22,624 nt of DNA from a virus. Location: positions 1 through 22,624 of IMG/VR virus record IMGVR_UViG_3300021959_004388; one strand, 5' to 3'. The translations under genes were made by a program, and so were the position numbers. Below the pieces are notes generated by a model. The model was not told the origin of the DNA, made no database searches, and saw only the letters and a program-made list of their open reading frames with translations. How positions within the stretch are numbered: position 1 is the first letter of the stretch; each line of letters begins with the position of its first letter. This document shows, in pieces, positions 1 through 6,887 of the stretch.

Positions 1-300
1 CAAAGGTTCAGAACGGATGAAGTAAAAAGTTTCTTTAGCAAAACGTTAATGGACGATTTAGTTTTAGAAAATAACAAAATAAAAATTCTAAAACCTTTTG
101 ATGTTTCGGTTGAGTTTGAAATTGTCCAAGAAGGTGATAGCAAACTTATTGAAGGCTTAGAAGATATGCAGGTAGATGATAATTCTACTGCGGAAATTTT
201 CTGGCTAACTAAAGTTATGGGAGACTATAACATTACTAAATTTGGTGATAATTTCTTATTCACCAACGATACAAAGTCAATGGTTTTAAAAAGGATATAA
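1..300 (+). CDS. C-terminal part of an unidentified protein (5' truncated by window edge)
   Basis: The frame is open from base 1 to the TAA at 298-300, giving 99 visible residues. An ATG at 49 exists, but the bases before it carry no Shine-Dalgarno sequence and the frame continues upstream without a stop, so this is more likely the end of a longer gene. The visible part is acidic and mixed alpha/beta in character, with no recognisable motif. It ends 3 bases before the endolysin start, and its last codons hold the endolysin ribosome binding site (AAGGAT, 291-296). The product is not recognised. Its position before the lysis cassette suggests a late gene, nothing more. Confidence 0.6.
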   Translation, partial: QRFRTDEVKSFFSKTLMDDLVLENNKIKILKPFDVSVEFEIVQEGDSKLIEGLEDMQVDDNSTAEIFWLTKVMGDYNITKFGDNFLFTNDTKSMVLKRI

Positions 301-303
301 ACA

Positions 304-816
304 ATGGCAAAAGAAAACTATCAAAAATGTTTAGAAACAATTTTACATCACGAAGGTGGATATGTAAATCATCCAAAGGATCCAGGTGGTGAAACTAACC
401 TAGGTGTTACAAAAAGAGTTTACGAAGATTTCGGTGGTACCAAGGACATGAAAGATTTAACTGTCGAAGACGTTGCGCCGATCTACGAAAAGAACTACTG
501 GGGACGTATGAAGTGCGATGACATTCCAGCAGGTCTTGACTTATGTGTATTTGACTTTGGTGTCAATGCAGGAACAGGACGTTCAGCAAAATATTTGCAG
601 ACAATGATTGGCACTGTTGCTGACGGTGGCATTGGTCCTAACACACTTAGAAAGTTAGGTGAATACATCGATGAACACGGTATTGAGAATGCCATTAAGA
701 ACTTCCAAGCAGCACGACAGTCATACTACGAATCACTTTCAACTTTTGAAACATTTGGCAGAGGTTGGACTCGCAGAGTTGATGAAACTACCGAACTTGC
801 ACTATCAATGGTATGA
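304..816 (+). CDS. Endolysin, GH108-type N-acetylmuramidase with C-terminal peptidoglycan-binding domain
   Basis: This 170-residue protein should hydrolyse the glycan strands of peptidoglycan at the end of infection. Residues 14-37 match the GH108 (ZliS-type lysozyme) signature: HHEGGY with the probable catalytic Glu17, then the NHPKDPGGETNLGVT stretch. A YEKNYWGRM segment follows at 61-69. Residues 82-120 (FDFGVNAG, then GIGPNTL) match the family's usual C-terminal peptidoglycan-binding part (PG_binding_3 type). No signal peptide is seen, so release would need a holin. AAGGAT at 291-296 is a well-placed ribosome binding site. The gene overlaps the next ORF by an ATGA junction and is followed by spanins and a holin-like gene, which supports the lysis role. 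Family assignment is by motif recognition only. Confidence 0.9.
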   Translation: MAKENYQKCLETILHHEGGYVNHPKDPGGETNLGVTKRVYEDFGGTKDMKDLTVEDVAPIYEKNYWGRMKCDDIPAGLDLCVFDFGVNAGTGRSAKYLQTMIGTVADGGIGPNTLRKLGEYIDEHGIENAIKNFQAARQSYYESLSTFETFGRGWTRRVDETTELALSMV

Positions 817-968
817 GTAAAGCCTGTCTAAATTGCGGAAGAGAACACGAAGGTAAGTTGGTAGAAACTTTCACAGATGGCGACAACCAACCTATTGAAA
901 TAGTAGTGTGTGAAAACGCAAGGCATGATACTATGACCTTAGATGAATTTTGGAGGAACCATGTTTAG
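813..968 (+). CDS. Small Cys-containing protein, unknown function
   Basis: A 51-residue ORF begins at the ATG inside the ATGA overlap with the endolysin stop, and ends at TAG 966-968, just inside the spanin gene. It contains CLNC near the N terminus (Cys5 and Cys8), then Cys33 and His37, a spacing that could form a small zinc site. There is no separate ribosome binding site, so translation is probably coupled to the endolysin. The 3' end (tggagg, 951-956) supplies the Shine-Dalgarno sequence of the Rz gene. It is not recognised as a known lysis protein. The gap-free packing and overlaps on both sides support it being real, but its short length keeps confidence moderate. Confidence 0.55.
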   Translation: MSKACLNCGREHEGKLVETFTDGDNQPIEIVVCENARHDTMTLDEFWRNHV

Positions 969-1392
969 TTCAATTAGAATCGCTATCATACTAGTGGTAA
1001 TCACAGCAGCCGCTGGAGGGTTTTTCTATGTTAAAAAATTACAGAGTGATTTGGAAACAGCAAGAGCCAATGTAGCAAAGATGGAAGTGGCGCTGGAAAC
1101 TAGCGAGAACTCATTGAAACTTGAAAGAGCCGAAACTGTTAGATTGGGAGAACTCAATCTTCAGTTATCAAGCGATTTACAAAAGGCGGAGAAGTATGGA
1201 GATGAACTTCGTGCTACTCTACAGAAACATAACTTAACACACTTGGCTAACAAGAAGCCAGGTTTAATTGAAAAGAGGATGCAAAATGCGACTGATAAAC
1301 TATGGGATGATCTTGAGTCTATCACTGACCCTAATGCTAACATCGGGGTGCAGCCTGCTCAGACCGGAACCGCAGATAAAAATAGTAACTAA
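961..1392 (+). CDS. Rz: i-spanin (Rz-like inner-membrane spanin subunit)
   Basis: The 143-residue protein starts at ATG 961, preceded by GGAGG (952-956). An in-frame ATG at 943 lacks a ribosome binding site. Residues about 5-24 form one hydrophobic N-terminal membrane anchor, followed by KKLQSDLETARANVAKMEVA and a long heptad-like region to about residue 100. This is the N-in, periplasmic coiled-coil layout of Rz. Rz acts with the Rz1 lipoprotein to disrupt or fuse the outer membrane after peptidoglycan is cut. The Rz1 gene starts inside it in another frame, the classical nested arrangement. No sequence identity to a named Rz is claimed. The call rests on topology, nesting and lysis-cassette position. 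Confidence 0.8.
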   Translation: MFSSIRIAIILVVITAAAGGFFYVKKLQSDLETARANVAKMEVALETSENSLKLERAETVRLGELNLQLSSDLQKAEKYGDELRATLQKHNLTHLANKKPGLIEKRMQNATDKLWDDLESITDPNANIGVQPAQTGTADKNSN

Positions 1393-1672
1393 TACTGTAA
1401 AAACTACAGTTCCTATCGTTGCACAACCTAAAGCCGTTCAATTGAACGATGTTAAGATCTATGTGGTCTCAAAAGAGAACTATGAAGAATTCGTTAAGGA
1501 ATTTGAAGCCAAGAATGGAGCGGATGCATACATTGCCATTAGCGTAAAAGACTACGAAAACTTATCTTTAAACTTTGCTGAACTAAGACGTTACATTGAA
1601 CAGCAAAAACAAATTATCGTTTATTATGAAAACGCTGTTAAGCCAGAAGAAAACCCAGCCAAATCAGAATAA
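1286..1672 (+). CDS. Rz1: o-spanin (Rz1-like outer-membrane lipoprotein)
   Basis: The 128-residue protein begins with MRLINYG and a hydrophobic signal sequence ending in the lipobox LTSGC, so signal peptidase II would cleave before the Cys and leave a lipidated N terminus. ATG 1286 has a good ribosome binding site (AGAGGA, 1274-1279, six bases upstream). A TTG at 1268 in the same frame is the less likely alternative. About 107 bases overlap the Rz gene in a different frame, as in other nested Rz/Rz1 pairs. The mature part begins with a Pro-containing segment (RPEPQ) and later has a helical stretch (FAELRRYIEQQKQ). It is longer than lambda Rz1, closer to T4-like o-spanins. It is expected to pair with Rz across the periplasm. 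Confidence 0.82.
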   Translation: MRLINYGMILSLSLTLMLTSGCSLLRPEPQIKIVTNTVKTTVPIVAQPKAVQLNDVKIYVVSKENYEEFVKEFEAKNGADAYIAISVKDYENLSLNFAELRRYIEQQKQIIVYYENAVKPEENPAKSE

Positions 1673-1675
1673 ATA
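1668..1675 (+). promoter_or_regulatory. Putative T4-type late promoter box AATAAATA
   Basis: AATAAATA matches the T4 late consensus TATAAATA at 7 of 8 positions. The TAA stop of Rz1 (1670-1672) forms part of the box. If used as in T4, transcription would start near 1681, leaving a 17-base leader with AAGGAG (1684-1689) before the ATG at 1698. Confidence 0.5.
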
Positions 1676-1697
1676 TGTATATTAAGGAGCGTGTAAA

Positions 1698-2027
1698 ATG
1701 GCAGAAGATAAAATTGTAGTTCCAGCAGATAAGGATGCTGTTTCTAAAAAGGTAAATGTTCAACTTGAAGTTGATACTTCAGTTAAGGACCTCGGTCCTA
1801 ATCCTTACGCAAAGTTAATCCATTTAGCAAGAGCAGTGGATAGTTGGAGAATTTTTCCAAGAGTATTCATTACAACATACATTATTTTGTTATACAAATG
1901 TGTAATTTGGTATATGGAACTTCCAAATCCAACTATGGAACAATCAGGTTTGATTAGTATTGTTGTTGGTGCTGGTGCTGCTTGGTTTGGTTTATATACT
2001 GGATCCAGCAAGAAAATTGACAAATAA
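1698..2027 (+). CDS. Small two-helix membrane protein, candidate holin
   Basis: The 109-residue protein has a charged, soluble N-terminal region of about 50 residues, then two hydrophobic segments: roughly 53-76 (FITTYIILLYKCVIWYMEL) and 82-102 (SGLISIVVGAGAAWFGLYTG). It ends in a basic tail (SSKKIDK). Two membrane helices, small size, a charged C terminus and position straight after endolysin and spanin genes fit a holin that releases the endolysin. Holins are too diverse for a sequence-based identification here, so another small membrane protein remains possible. It has a strong ribosome binding site (AAGGAG, 1684-1689) and may have its own late promoter just upstream. Confidence 0.6.
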   Translation: MAEDKIVVPADKDAVSKKVNVQLEVDTSVKDLGPNPYAKLIHLARAVDSWRIFPRVFITTYIILLYKCVIWYMELPNPTMEQSGLISIVVGAGAAWFGLYTGSSKKIDK

Positions 2028-2053
2028 AAAATTTTTGTCCCCTTAACATTTCA

Positions 2054-2061
2054 GTTAAATA
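2054..2061 (+). promoter_or_regulatory. Putative late promoter box GTTAAATA before dnaJ
   Basis: GTTAAATA resembles the TAAATA-type boxes elsewhere on the late side of the window. The projected start, near 2067, would fall within the left arm of the hairpin at 2064-2089, which would weaken that structure. The match is poorer than the other boxes. Confidence 0.35.
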
Positions 2062-2063
2062 AT

Positions 2064-2089
2064 AAAGGATTGCTTAAGGAGGATCCTTT
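2064..2089 (+). promoter_or_regulatory. Leader hairpin presenting the dnaJ ribosome binding site in its loop
   Basis: The arms AAAGGAT (2064-2070) and ATCCTTT (2083-2089) are perfectly complementary, enclosing a 12-base loop that contains AAGGAGG (2076-2082), the only Shine-Dalgarno sequence for ATG 2095. The linear spacing of 12 bases is long, so folding may affect initiation. Regulation is inferred. The pairing itself is visible. Confidence 0.45.
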
Positions 2090-2094
2090 TTATT

Positions 2095-2943
2095 ATGGCT
2101 CGAGATTATTACGAAACTTTAGGTGTAAAAAGAGACGCATCACCTGCTGAAATAAAGGCCGCCTACAGAAAATTAGCCATGCAACATCACCCTGACAGAG
2201 GCGGTGATGAAGTAAAATTCATGCACATTAGGGAAGCATACGATTGTCTTAGTAATCCCGAAACAAAATCAAATTACGATTATAAAGGTCCAAAAGGCGA
2301 TCAATTCCGAAATGGCTTCCAAGGATTTGACTTTAGATGGGGTGGTGCAGGGAGTGCATTTGATGATATGGAAGACCTATTCAGGGGAATGGGGTTTGGA
2401 AATAGAAACAGAGCTCCTAGACAAAATCATTCAACCAATATAGCATTTGATGTATTTTTGGAAGATGTAATGACGGGCAAGGACGTTGCCGTGGAATTAC
2501 AGATGTCGAATGGTCAAACTAAATTGATAACGATAAACATACCAAAAGGTATTGAGTCGGGACAACAAATAAGATATCAAGGAATGGGTGAGGATCTACA
2601 TCCTGGATTTAGGCCCGGTGATTTGATTGTTACTATCCGTGTTCGGAATCACCCGGTGTTTGAAAGACACGGGGATAATATACTATGTGAGTCTAAAATA
2701 AATGTTTTCGATCTTATGTTAGGTTGCAAAACAAATATCAAAACACTCACTGGCAAGAATTTAGAAATTAACATTCCTGCTGGAACACAACCGGATACTG
2801 TCCTAAGTTGTAAAAGCGAAGGATTACCAAACATTAGAACAAAAAGAAATGGTGATCTGCTTATTAGGATTAAGGCACAGGTACCAAAAAAATTAACCAA
2901 GGATCAATTAGAAATAATTGCAAAATTAAAAAATGGAATATAA
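2095..2943 (+). CDS. DnaJ-family (Hsp40) co-chaperone, no zinc-finger domain
   Basis: The 282-residue protein opens with a complete J domain (residues 1-70), including YYETLGV, KAAYRKLAMQHHPDRGG with the essential HPD at 32-34, and a YD near 61. A Gly/Phe-rich linker follows (about 73-107). Two C-terminal substrate-binding beta domains come next, with GVESGQ-like IPKGIESGQQIRYQGMG and FRPGDLIV. The CxxCxGxG zinc repeats of class A DnaJ are absent, so this is class B, like CbpA. It should stimulate host DnaK ATPase and deliver clients to it. The gene overlaps the deformylase gene by 11 bases, forming an operon with a ClpA-type unfoldase. T4 uses gp31 with host GroEL for its capsid protein; a J protein may have a comparable folding role here, which is inference. 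Confidence 0.92.
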   Translation: MARDYYETLGVKRDASPAEIKAAYRKLAMQHHPDRGGDEVKFMHIREAYDCLSNPETKSNYDYKGPKGDQFRNGFQGFDFRWGGAGSAFDDMEDLFRGMGFGNRNRAPRQNHSTNIAFDVFLEDVMTGKDVAVELQMSNGQTKLITINIPKGIESGQQIRYQGMGEDLHPGFRPGDLIVTIRVRNHPVFERHGDNILCESKINVFDLMLGCKTNIKTLTGKNLEINIPAGTQPDTVLSCKSEGLPNIRTKRNGDLLIRIKAQVPKKLTKDQLEIIAKLKNGI

Positions 2944-3472
2944 ACTAGACATAGATTATAAATTAGGATTGCACGAAGCACTAAACCAAGCCAGCGATGT
3001 TTGGGAGTTCGATAAGGAAAAATATGATCCTGAAAAATTAGAATGGGACATGTGTAATTTTATGATCCAGCATAAAGGAATAGGGTTAGCGGCTAATCAA
3101 ATTGATCTCAAGAAACGTGTCTTTGTAATGGGTAGTGAAGATTTGCCTAACTTTCCAAAACCATTTGCTCTTTTTAACCCAACAGTGTTAGAAGCCAGCA
3201 AAGAAACAATATTAGACACCGAAGGGTGTTTAAGTTTTCCAGGATTATTATTAAAGGTTACTAGACCCACATGGATAGTAGGCCAATGGCAAAATGCCAA
3301 GGGCGAAACCAAAGAAGGTAGAATTGAAGGATATCTAGCCAAATGTTTTCAGCATGAGTTTGATCACCTAAATGGCGTAACTTTTCTTGACAGAGTGGGG
3401 AAACTGAAGTTACAATTAGCAATGAAGAAATTAAATAAGTTAAGGAAAAAAATAAAAAATGATAGAGCCTAG
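2933..3472 (+). CDS. def: Peptide deformylase
   Basis: This 179-residue metalloenzyme removes the formyl group from N-terminal formyl-Met of new proteins at the ribosome exit. All three family motifs are intact: GIGLAANQ (residues 49-56), EGCLSFPG (97-104, metal ligand Cys99) and HEFDH (141-145, two His ligands and the catalytic Glu142). The C-terminal helix of bacterial enzymes is represented by a short basic tail. Phage deformylases are known from marine T4-like phages and are thought to maintain processing of phage or photosystem proteins during takeover. The gene overlaps dnaJ by 11 bases and the clp gene by 14 bases, which implies co-translation of the three. Confidence 0.95.
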   Translation: MEYKLDIDYKLGLHEALNQASDVWEFDKEKYDPEKLEWDMCNFMIQHKGIGLAANQIDLKKRVFVMGSEDLPNFPKPFALFNPTVLEASKETILDTEGCLSFPGLLLKVTRPTWIVGQWQNAKGETKEGRIEGYLAKCFQHEFDHLNGVTFLDRVGKLKLQLAMKKLNKLRKKIKNDRA

Positions 3473-5816
3473 CCAACAACTACAAAAGATTTTTGACGAC
3501 TCAATTGAAATAGCAAAAAAGTTCAAGCACAAACTTATTACAATTGAACATCTTACTTTTGCAATCTTTTCTGATAAAGATTCGTACGAAGGCTTAAAGG
3601 CATATGGTGCTGATGTTGAATATATTAGATCAAATATTGAACACTATCTAAAGAACAATCTAAAAGATATTATAACAACAGAAGAAATTTTTGTTCCTAA
3701 AAAAACAAACACCGTCGAACGTGTTTTAAATAGATGCTTCACACAAGTGTTATTCAGCGGTCGTAATCAAATGGAAACTGCTGATGTTATTATAAGCATA
3801 TTATCTGAAAAGAATTCATTTGCATTTTACTTCCTTACCAAAGGTGGTATAACAAAAGAAAAATTTGTACAGCATTTCCAAGATCATTTCATAGGTGATG
3901 AAGATCCATTTGCAGAAGAAGGAAGAGAAGCAGCATTGTCAAACGATCAAATGGATAAAATTATTAACACTTTCTGTGATAATCTATCCTTAAAAGCAAA
4001 ACAAAAAGTTATTGATCCTGTAATTGGACGTGACGATGAAATAGAAAACATAGAACTAGTACTCGCTAGAAGAAATAAATCCAATGTTTTATTAGTTGGT
4101 GATCCTGGGGTGGGTAAAACCGCTATAGCAGAAGGACTAGCAAGAAAGATTTTTGAAAAGAAAGTTCCTAAGTTTATTCAGGATCATTCCGTTTTTAGTT
4201 TGGATATCGGAGCACTTGTTGCTGGTTCAAAATACCGTGGCGATTTTGAAGAAAGAATTAAAGCGGTTCTTATGGCGCTGGATAGAAAAGGAAAAATTAT
4301 TCTTTTCATTGATGAAGCACACATGATGAGTGGTGCAGGAACTGCGAGTCAAAATTCAAACGATCTAGCAAACATGCTTAAACCTGCTCTTGCTAAAGGA
4401 AATCTTAAAGTGATTGCTTCAACTACCTGGGAGGAATATCGCAAGTACTTTGAAAAGGATCGTGCTTTAATGAGACGTTTTCATAGATTGACCATTGACG
4501 AGCCTACAGCAGAACTTACTGTAAAAATTATCAAGGGCCTAAAAAAGTATTACGAGAATCATCACAATGTTGCCATTACCGATGAAGCGATCGATCAGGC
4601 AGTTAAGTTATCAGTAAAATACATGGCTGATAAAAAACTACCTGACAAGGCTATTGATATCATAGACTGTGCATCAGCAAGATACAAATTAAATGATGAT
4701 CCAGTTGAAGAAGGAGTACAACAGATAGTCGATGTTGAACAAATTACATACGAACTTTCTAAGATGATTAATATGCCTTTAGAAACTGTTGCCCAGAAGG
4801 AAAGTAAAAATCTTTCAGGCCTTGAAGGCTCAATGAAGTCAGTGGTATATGGCCAGGATAGTGCCGTTGAAACACTCTTGGATAAAATATTTGTTGCCCA
4901 AGCAGGATTAAAATCACCTAATAAACCAATCGGTAGTTTCTTATTCCTTGGACCAACAGGCTGTGGTAAGACCGAAACAGCGAAACAACTTGCTGAAAAA
5001 ATGGGCATGACACTTTTACGTTTTGACATGAGTGAATATCAAGAGAAACACTCGGTGGCAAGATTAATTGGTGCTCCTCCGGGATACGTTGGTTATGAAG
5101 AAAATGCAGGACAGTTGATTACTAAATTGCAAGAAAGTCCAAACGCTATACTATTATTAGATGAAATAGAAAAAGCACACCAAGATGTATCTAACATACT
5201 TTTACAATTTATGGATAATGGATTTGTTACGGGAAGCAACGGCAAGCAGGCTGACGGTAGAAACACAATTCTTATTATGACATCAAATCTCGGTGCTGCC
5301 GATAATGAAACAAATACAATTGGCTTTGATGACCTCGAAAAAGATGATGAGGACGAGAAGGCAGTTAAAAAATTCTTTACTCCTGAATTTAGAAACAGAT
5401 TAGATGGTACTATTAAGTTCAATAAATTATCATCAAGTGTTATGTCAAGCATTGTAAAGAAATTTATAAGCGACTTAAATGCACAATTAAAAGATAAAAA
5501 TATTTTAATTAATGCAGAACAGGATGCTATTGATTGGTTATCTAAAGAAGGGTATAGTCCTAAGATGGGTGCTAGACCATTGTCAAGAATAATCGATAAC
5601 AAGATTAAAACACCTTTAAGTAAAAAAGTATTGTTTGGCGATTTAGTTAATGGCGGAAAGGTTACTATTAGCATTTCGGATAATGAACCTGTTTTTGACA
5701 TCCAAGAGATGCCTAAACCTCTTACAAAGGCTGAAAAGAAAGCACTTAAAGCAAAAGCCCTAGAGGAAAAAGCAAGCAAGGAACAGCAGGAAAATGAACA
5801 AACTTCCGACACCTAA
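3459..5816 (+). CDS. clpA: ClpA-type AAA+ protein unfoldase
   Basis: The 785-residue protein has a Clp N domain (about 1-145), AAA+ module D1 with Walker A GDPGVGKT (214-221), Walker B LFIDEA (282-287) and an RR pair at 339-340, then module D2 with Walker A GPTGCGKT (498-505) and Walker B LLLDEI (565-570). The long coiled-coil middle domain of ClpB is missing, so it is ClpA/ClpC-like and not a disaggregase. In D2, IGF occurs at 621-623, shortly before FFTPEFRNRLDG. This is where ClpA has the IGL loop that docks onto ClpP, so the protein could form a hybrid protease with host ClpP. A Lys/Glu-rich tail ends the protein. It overlaps def upstream by 14 bases and the next gene by 23. Confidence 0.93.
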   Translation: MIEPSQQLQKIFDDSIEIAKKFKHKLITIEHLTFAIFSDKDSYEGLKAYGADVEYIRSNIEHYLKNNLKDIITTEEIFVPKKTNTVERVLNRCFTQVLFSGRNQMETADVIISILSEKNSFAFYFLTKGGITKEKFVQHFQDHFIGDEDPFAEEGREAALSNDQMDKIINTFCDNLSLKAKQKVIDPVIGRDDEIENIELVLARRNKSNVLLVGDPGVGKTAIAEGLARKIFEKKVPKFIQDHSVFSLDIGALVAGSKYRGDFEERIKAVLMALDRKGKIILFIDEAHMMSGAGTASQNSNDLANMLKPALAKGNLKVIASTTWEEYRKYFEKDRALMRRFHRLTIDEPTAELTVKIIKGLKKYYENHHNVAITDEAIDQAVKLSVKYMADKKLPDKAIDIIDCASARYKLNDDPVEEGVQQIVDVEQITYELSKMINMPLETVAQKESKNLSGLEGSMKSVVYGQDSAVETLLDKIFVAQAGLKSPNKPIGSFLFLGPTGCGKTETAKQLAEKMGMTLLRFDMSEYQEKHSVARLIGAPPGYVGYEENAGQLITKLQESPNAILLLDEIEKAHQDVSNILLQFMDNGFVTGSNGKQADGRNTILIMTSNLGAADNETNTIGFDDLEKDDEDEKAVKKFFTPEFRNRLDGTIKFNKLSSSVMSSIVKKFISDLNAQLKDKNILINAEQDAIDWLSKEGYSPKMGARPLSRIIDNKIKTPLSKKVLFGDLVNGGKVTISISDNEPVFDIQEMPKPLTKAEKKALKAKALEEKASKEQQENEQTSDT

Positions 5817-6477
5817 AAAAACGAAAAAAAAGTTTTATAACAAATACATCTATAAAATTACGTTAAACTTAAAAGGAAGCGCATCTCTTAGATATAATTC
5901 ATTGGATGAAGTATTAAACAAATGCGTTCAGCAGGACTTCTCTGAAGGAACAAAATGGAGAGATAGAGTATTTAAGGAACTACGTGATAATTCACATCAT
6001 TGGATAAAACTTATAGGCATATTAAATCAATATGATAATAAGACATGGTCCAAGAGACTAGAAGGGGATTATATAGATTTTTACACCAATGATAAATCTA
6101 TGTATAATACAATAGGATTAGAATTCGAACAATTTTGTGTATTAAGATCACAACCGGAAAAAGGCAAGGAACAACAATTGCTAGAAAGCAATAAAGAAAT
6201 TTTTTGCAAGAAATTACCACACGACAAGTATCAATTTAAGGTATATCTCAAACCACATAGAGTTAGACGGGACGAAAAGGCTGCATTAGCAAATTGGTTA
6301 GATAATCAAAGACCAAATATTACATTTACTAGTTCTATTAAAAAGTGGTTGCTTTCTACTGAATCAAATTGGGACCGTAGATACATATACGTTGATAGTG
6401 AATCCACACTACTAATGATTAAATTAAGGTCATCAGAAGTACTAGGCAGAGTTCACAAATACGTGATAAACCGATAA
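5794..6477 (+). CDS. Conserved-looking phage protein, unknown function
   Basis: The 227-residue protein is basic at the N terminus (KKTKKKFYNKYIYK) and rich in aromatic residues and Trp (HHWIKL, TWSKRL, KKWLL, NWDRRYIYV). It lacks a signal peptide, membrane segment or known catalytic motif. The ending, with alternating hydrophobic residues (STLLMIKLRSSEVLGRVHKYV), looks like compact beta/alpha structure. ATG 5794 lies inside the last codons of clpA. AGGAA (5788-5792) is very close, so translational coupling is likely. It sits between the chaperone block and a structural-type gene and would be co-transcribed with clpA. I do not recognise the family. Confidence 0.75.
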   Translation: MNKLPTPKKTKKKFYNKYIYKITLNLKGSASLRYNSLDEVLNKCVQQDFSEGTKWRDRVFKELRDNSHHWIKLIGILNQYDNKTWSKRLEGDYIDFYTNDKSMYNTIGLEFEQFCVLRSQPEKGKEQQLLESNKEIFCKKLPHDKYQFKVYLKPHRVRRDEKAALANWLDNQRPNITFTSSIKKWLLSTESNWDRRYIYVDSESTLLMIKLRSSEVLGRVHKYVINR

Positions 6478-6480
6478 ATA
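6473..6480 (+). promoter_or_regulatory. Putative late promoter box GATAAATA
   Basis: GATAAATA matches T4 TATAAATA at 7 of 8 positions and incorporates the TAA stop (6475-6477) of the upstream gene. A T4-like start six bases after the last A would fall within the ATG at 6485, so transcripts for that gene would be nearly leaderless. The 12-base string TAAATACAGTAT recurs at 6854-6865. Confidence 0.5.
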
Positions 6481-6484
6481 CAGT

Positions 6485-6838
6485 ATGCCTATAGAAACTA
6501 AAACATTATTATCAAACATCGATGCAGTAGCAGCAGATTCCACATTTTCCTATGGAGAAAAGTCTAAGGGGGCTGGATATCATAGTAATGGTGATGGAGT
6601 GCATACAGTTGCATACGTATTAGATAATTTTGTTGGCACAGTCAAAATTCAAGGAACGCTCGAGCAATATCCCGGAGATAATGACTGGGTTGATATAGGA
6701 TCTACAGAAATTGGTGGAGATAGCAGTTTATTCTCTCAGGGCACATACACACGCACATTTACTGGCAAATTTGTGTGGATTAGGGCAGGATATAACCTGC
6801 AAAACGGTACTATTACCGAAATTCGCTATAACTATTAA
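6485..6838 (+). CDS. Small beta-rich protein, probably virion structural
   Basis: The 117-residue protein is rich in Gly, Thr, Ser and aromatic residues with alternating polarity (VGTVKIQGTLEQYPGDNDWV, then GTYTRTFTGKFVWIRAGYNL and ITEIRYNY). This composition is typical of beta-sandwich domains in phage fibre, baseplate or head-decoration proteins. There are no Cys residues, membrane segments or catalytic motifs. The start at 6485 is the only Met near the N terminus, yet no Shine-Dalgarno sequence precedes it and a late-type box lies immediately upstream. The assignment to a virion structure is inferred from composition and late-side location. Confidence 0.7.
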   Translation: MPIETKTLLSNIDAVAADSTFSYGEKSKGAGYHSNGDGVHTVAYVLDNFVGTVKIQGTLEQYPGDNDWVDIGSTEIGGDSSLFSQGTYTRTFTGKFVWIRAGYNLQNGTITEIRYNY

Positions 6839-6851
6839 CTTTACATTCTGC

Positions 6852-6859
6852 GCTAAATA
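6852..6859 (+). promoter_or_regulatory. Putative late promoter box GCTAAATA
   Basis: GCTAAATA lies in a true intergenic gap, 14 bases after the previous stop. The projected start near 6865 gives a 23-base leader containing AAAGGGA (6874-6880) before ATG 6888. A second overlapping TATAAATC occurs at 6863-6870, so the exact start is uncertain. This is a good candidate for the promoter of the modular-protein cassette. Confidence 0.55.
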
Positions 6860-6887
6860 CAGTATAAATCTATAAAGGGATTATGCT

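Noticed and set aside
5093-5812. Minus-strand ORF of 239 codons opposite the clpA gene
   Set aside because: It is antisense to a fully conserved AAA+ domain, is Ser/Leu-rich as expected of a complement frame, and has no ribosome binding site.
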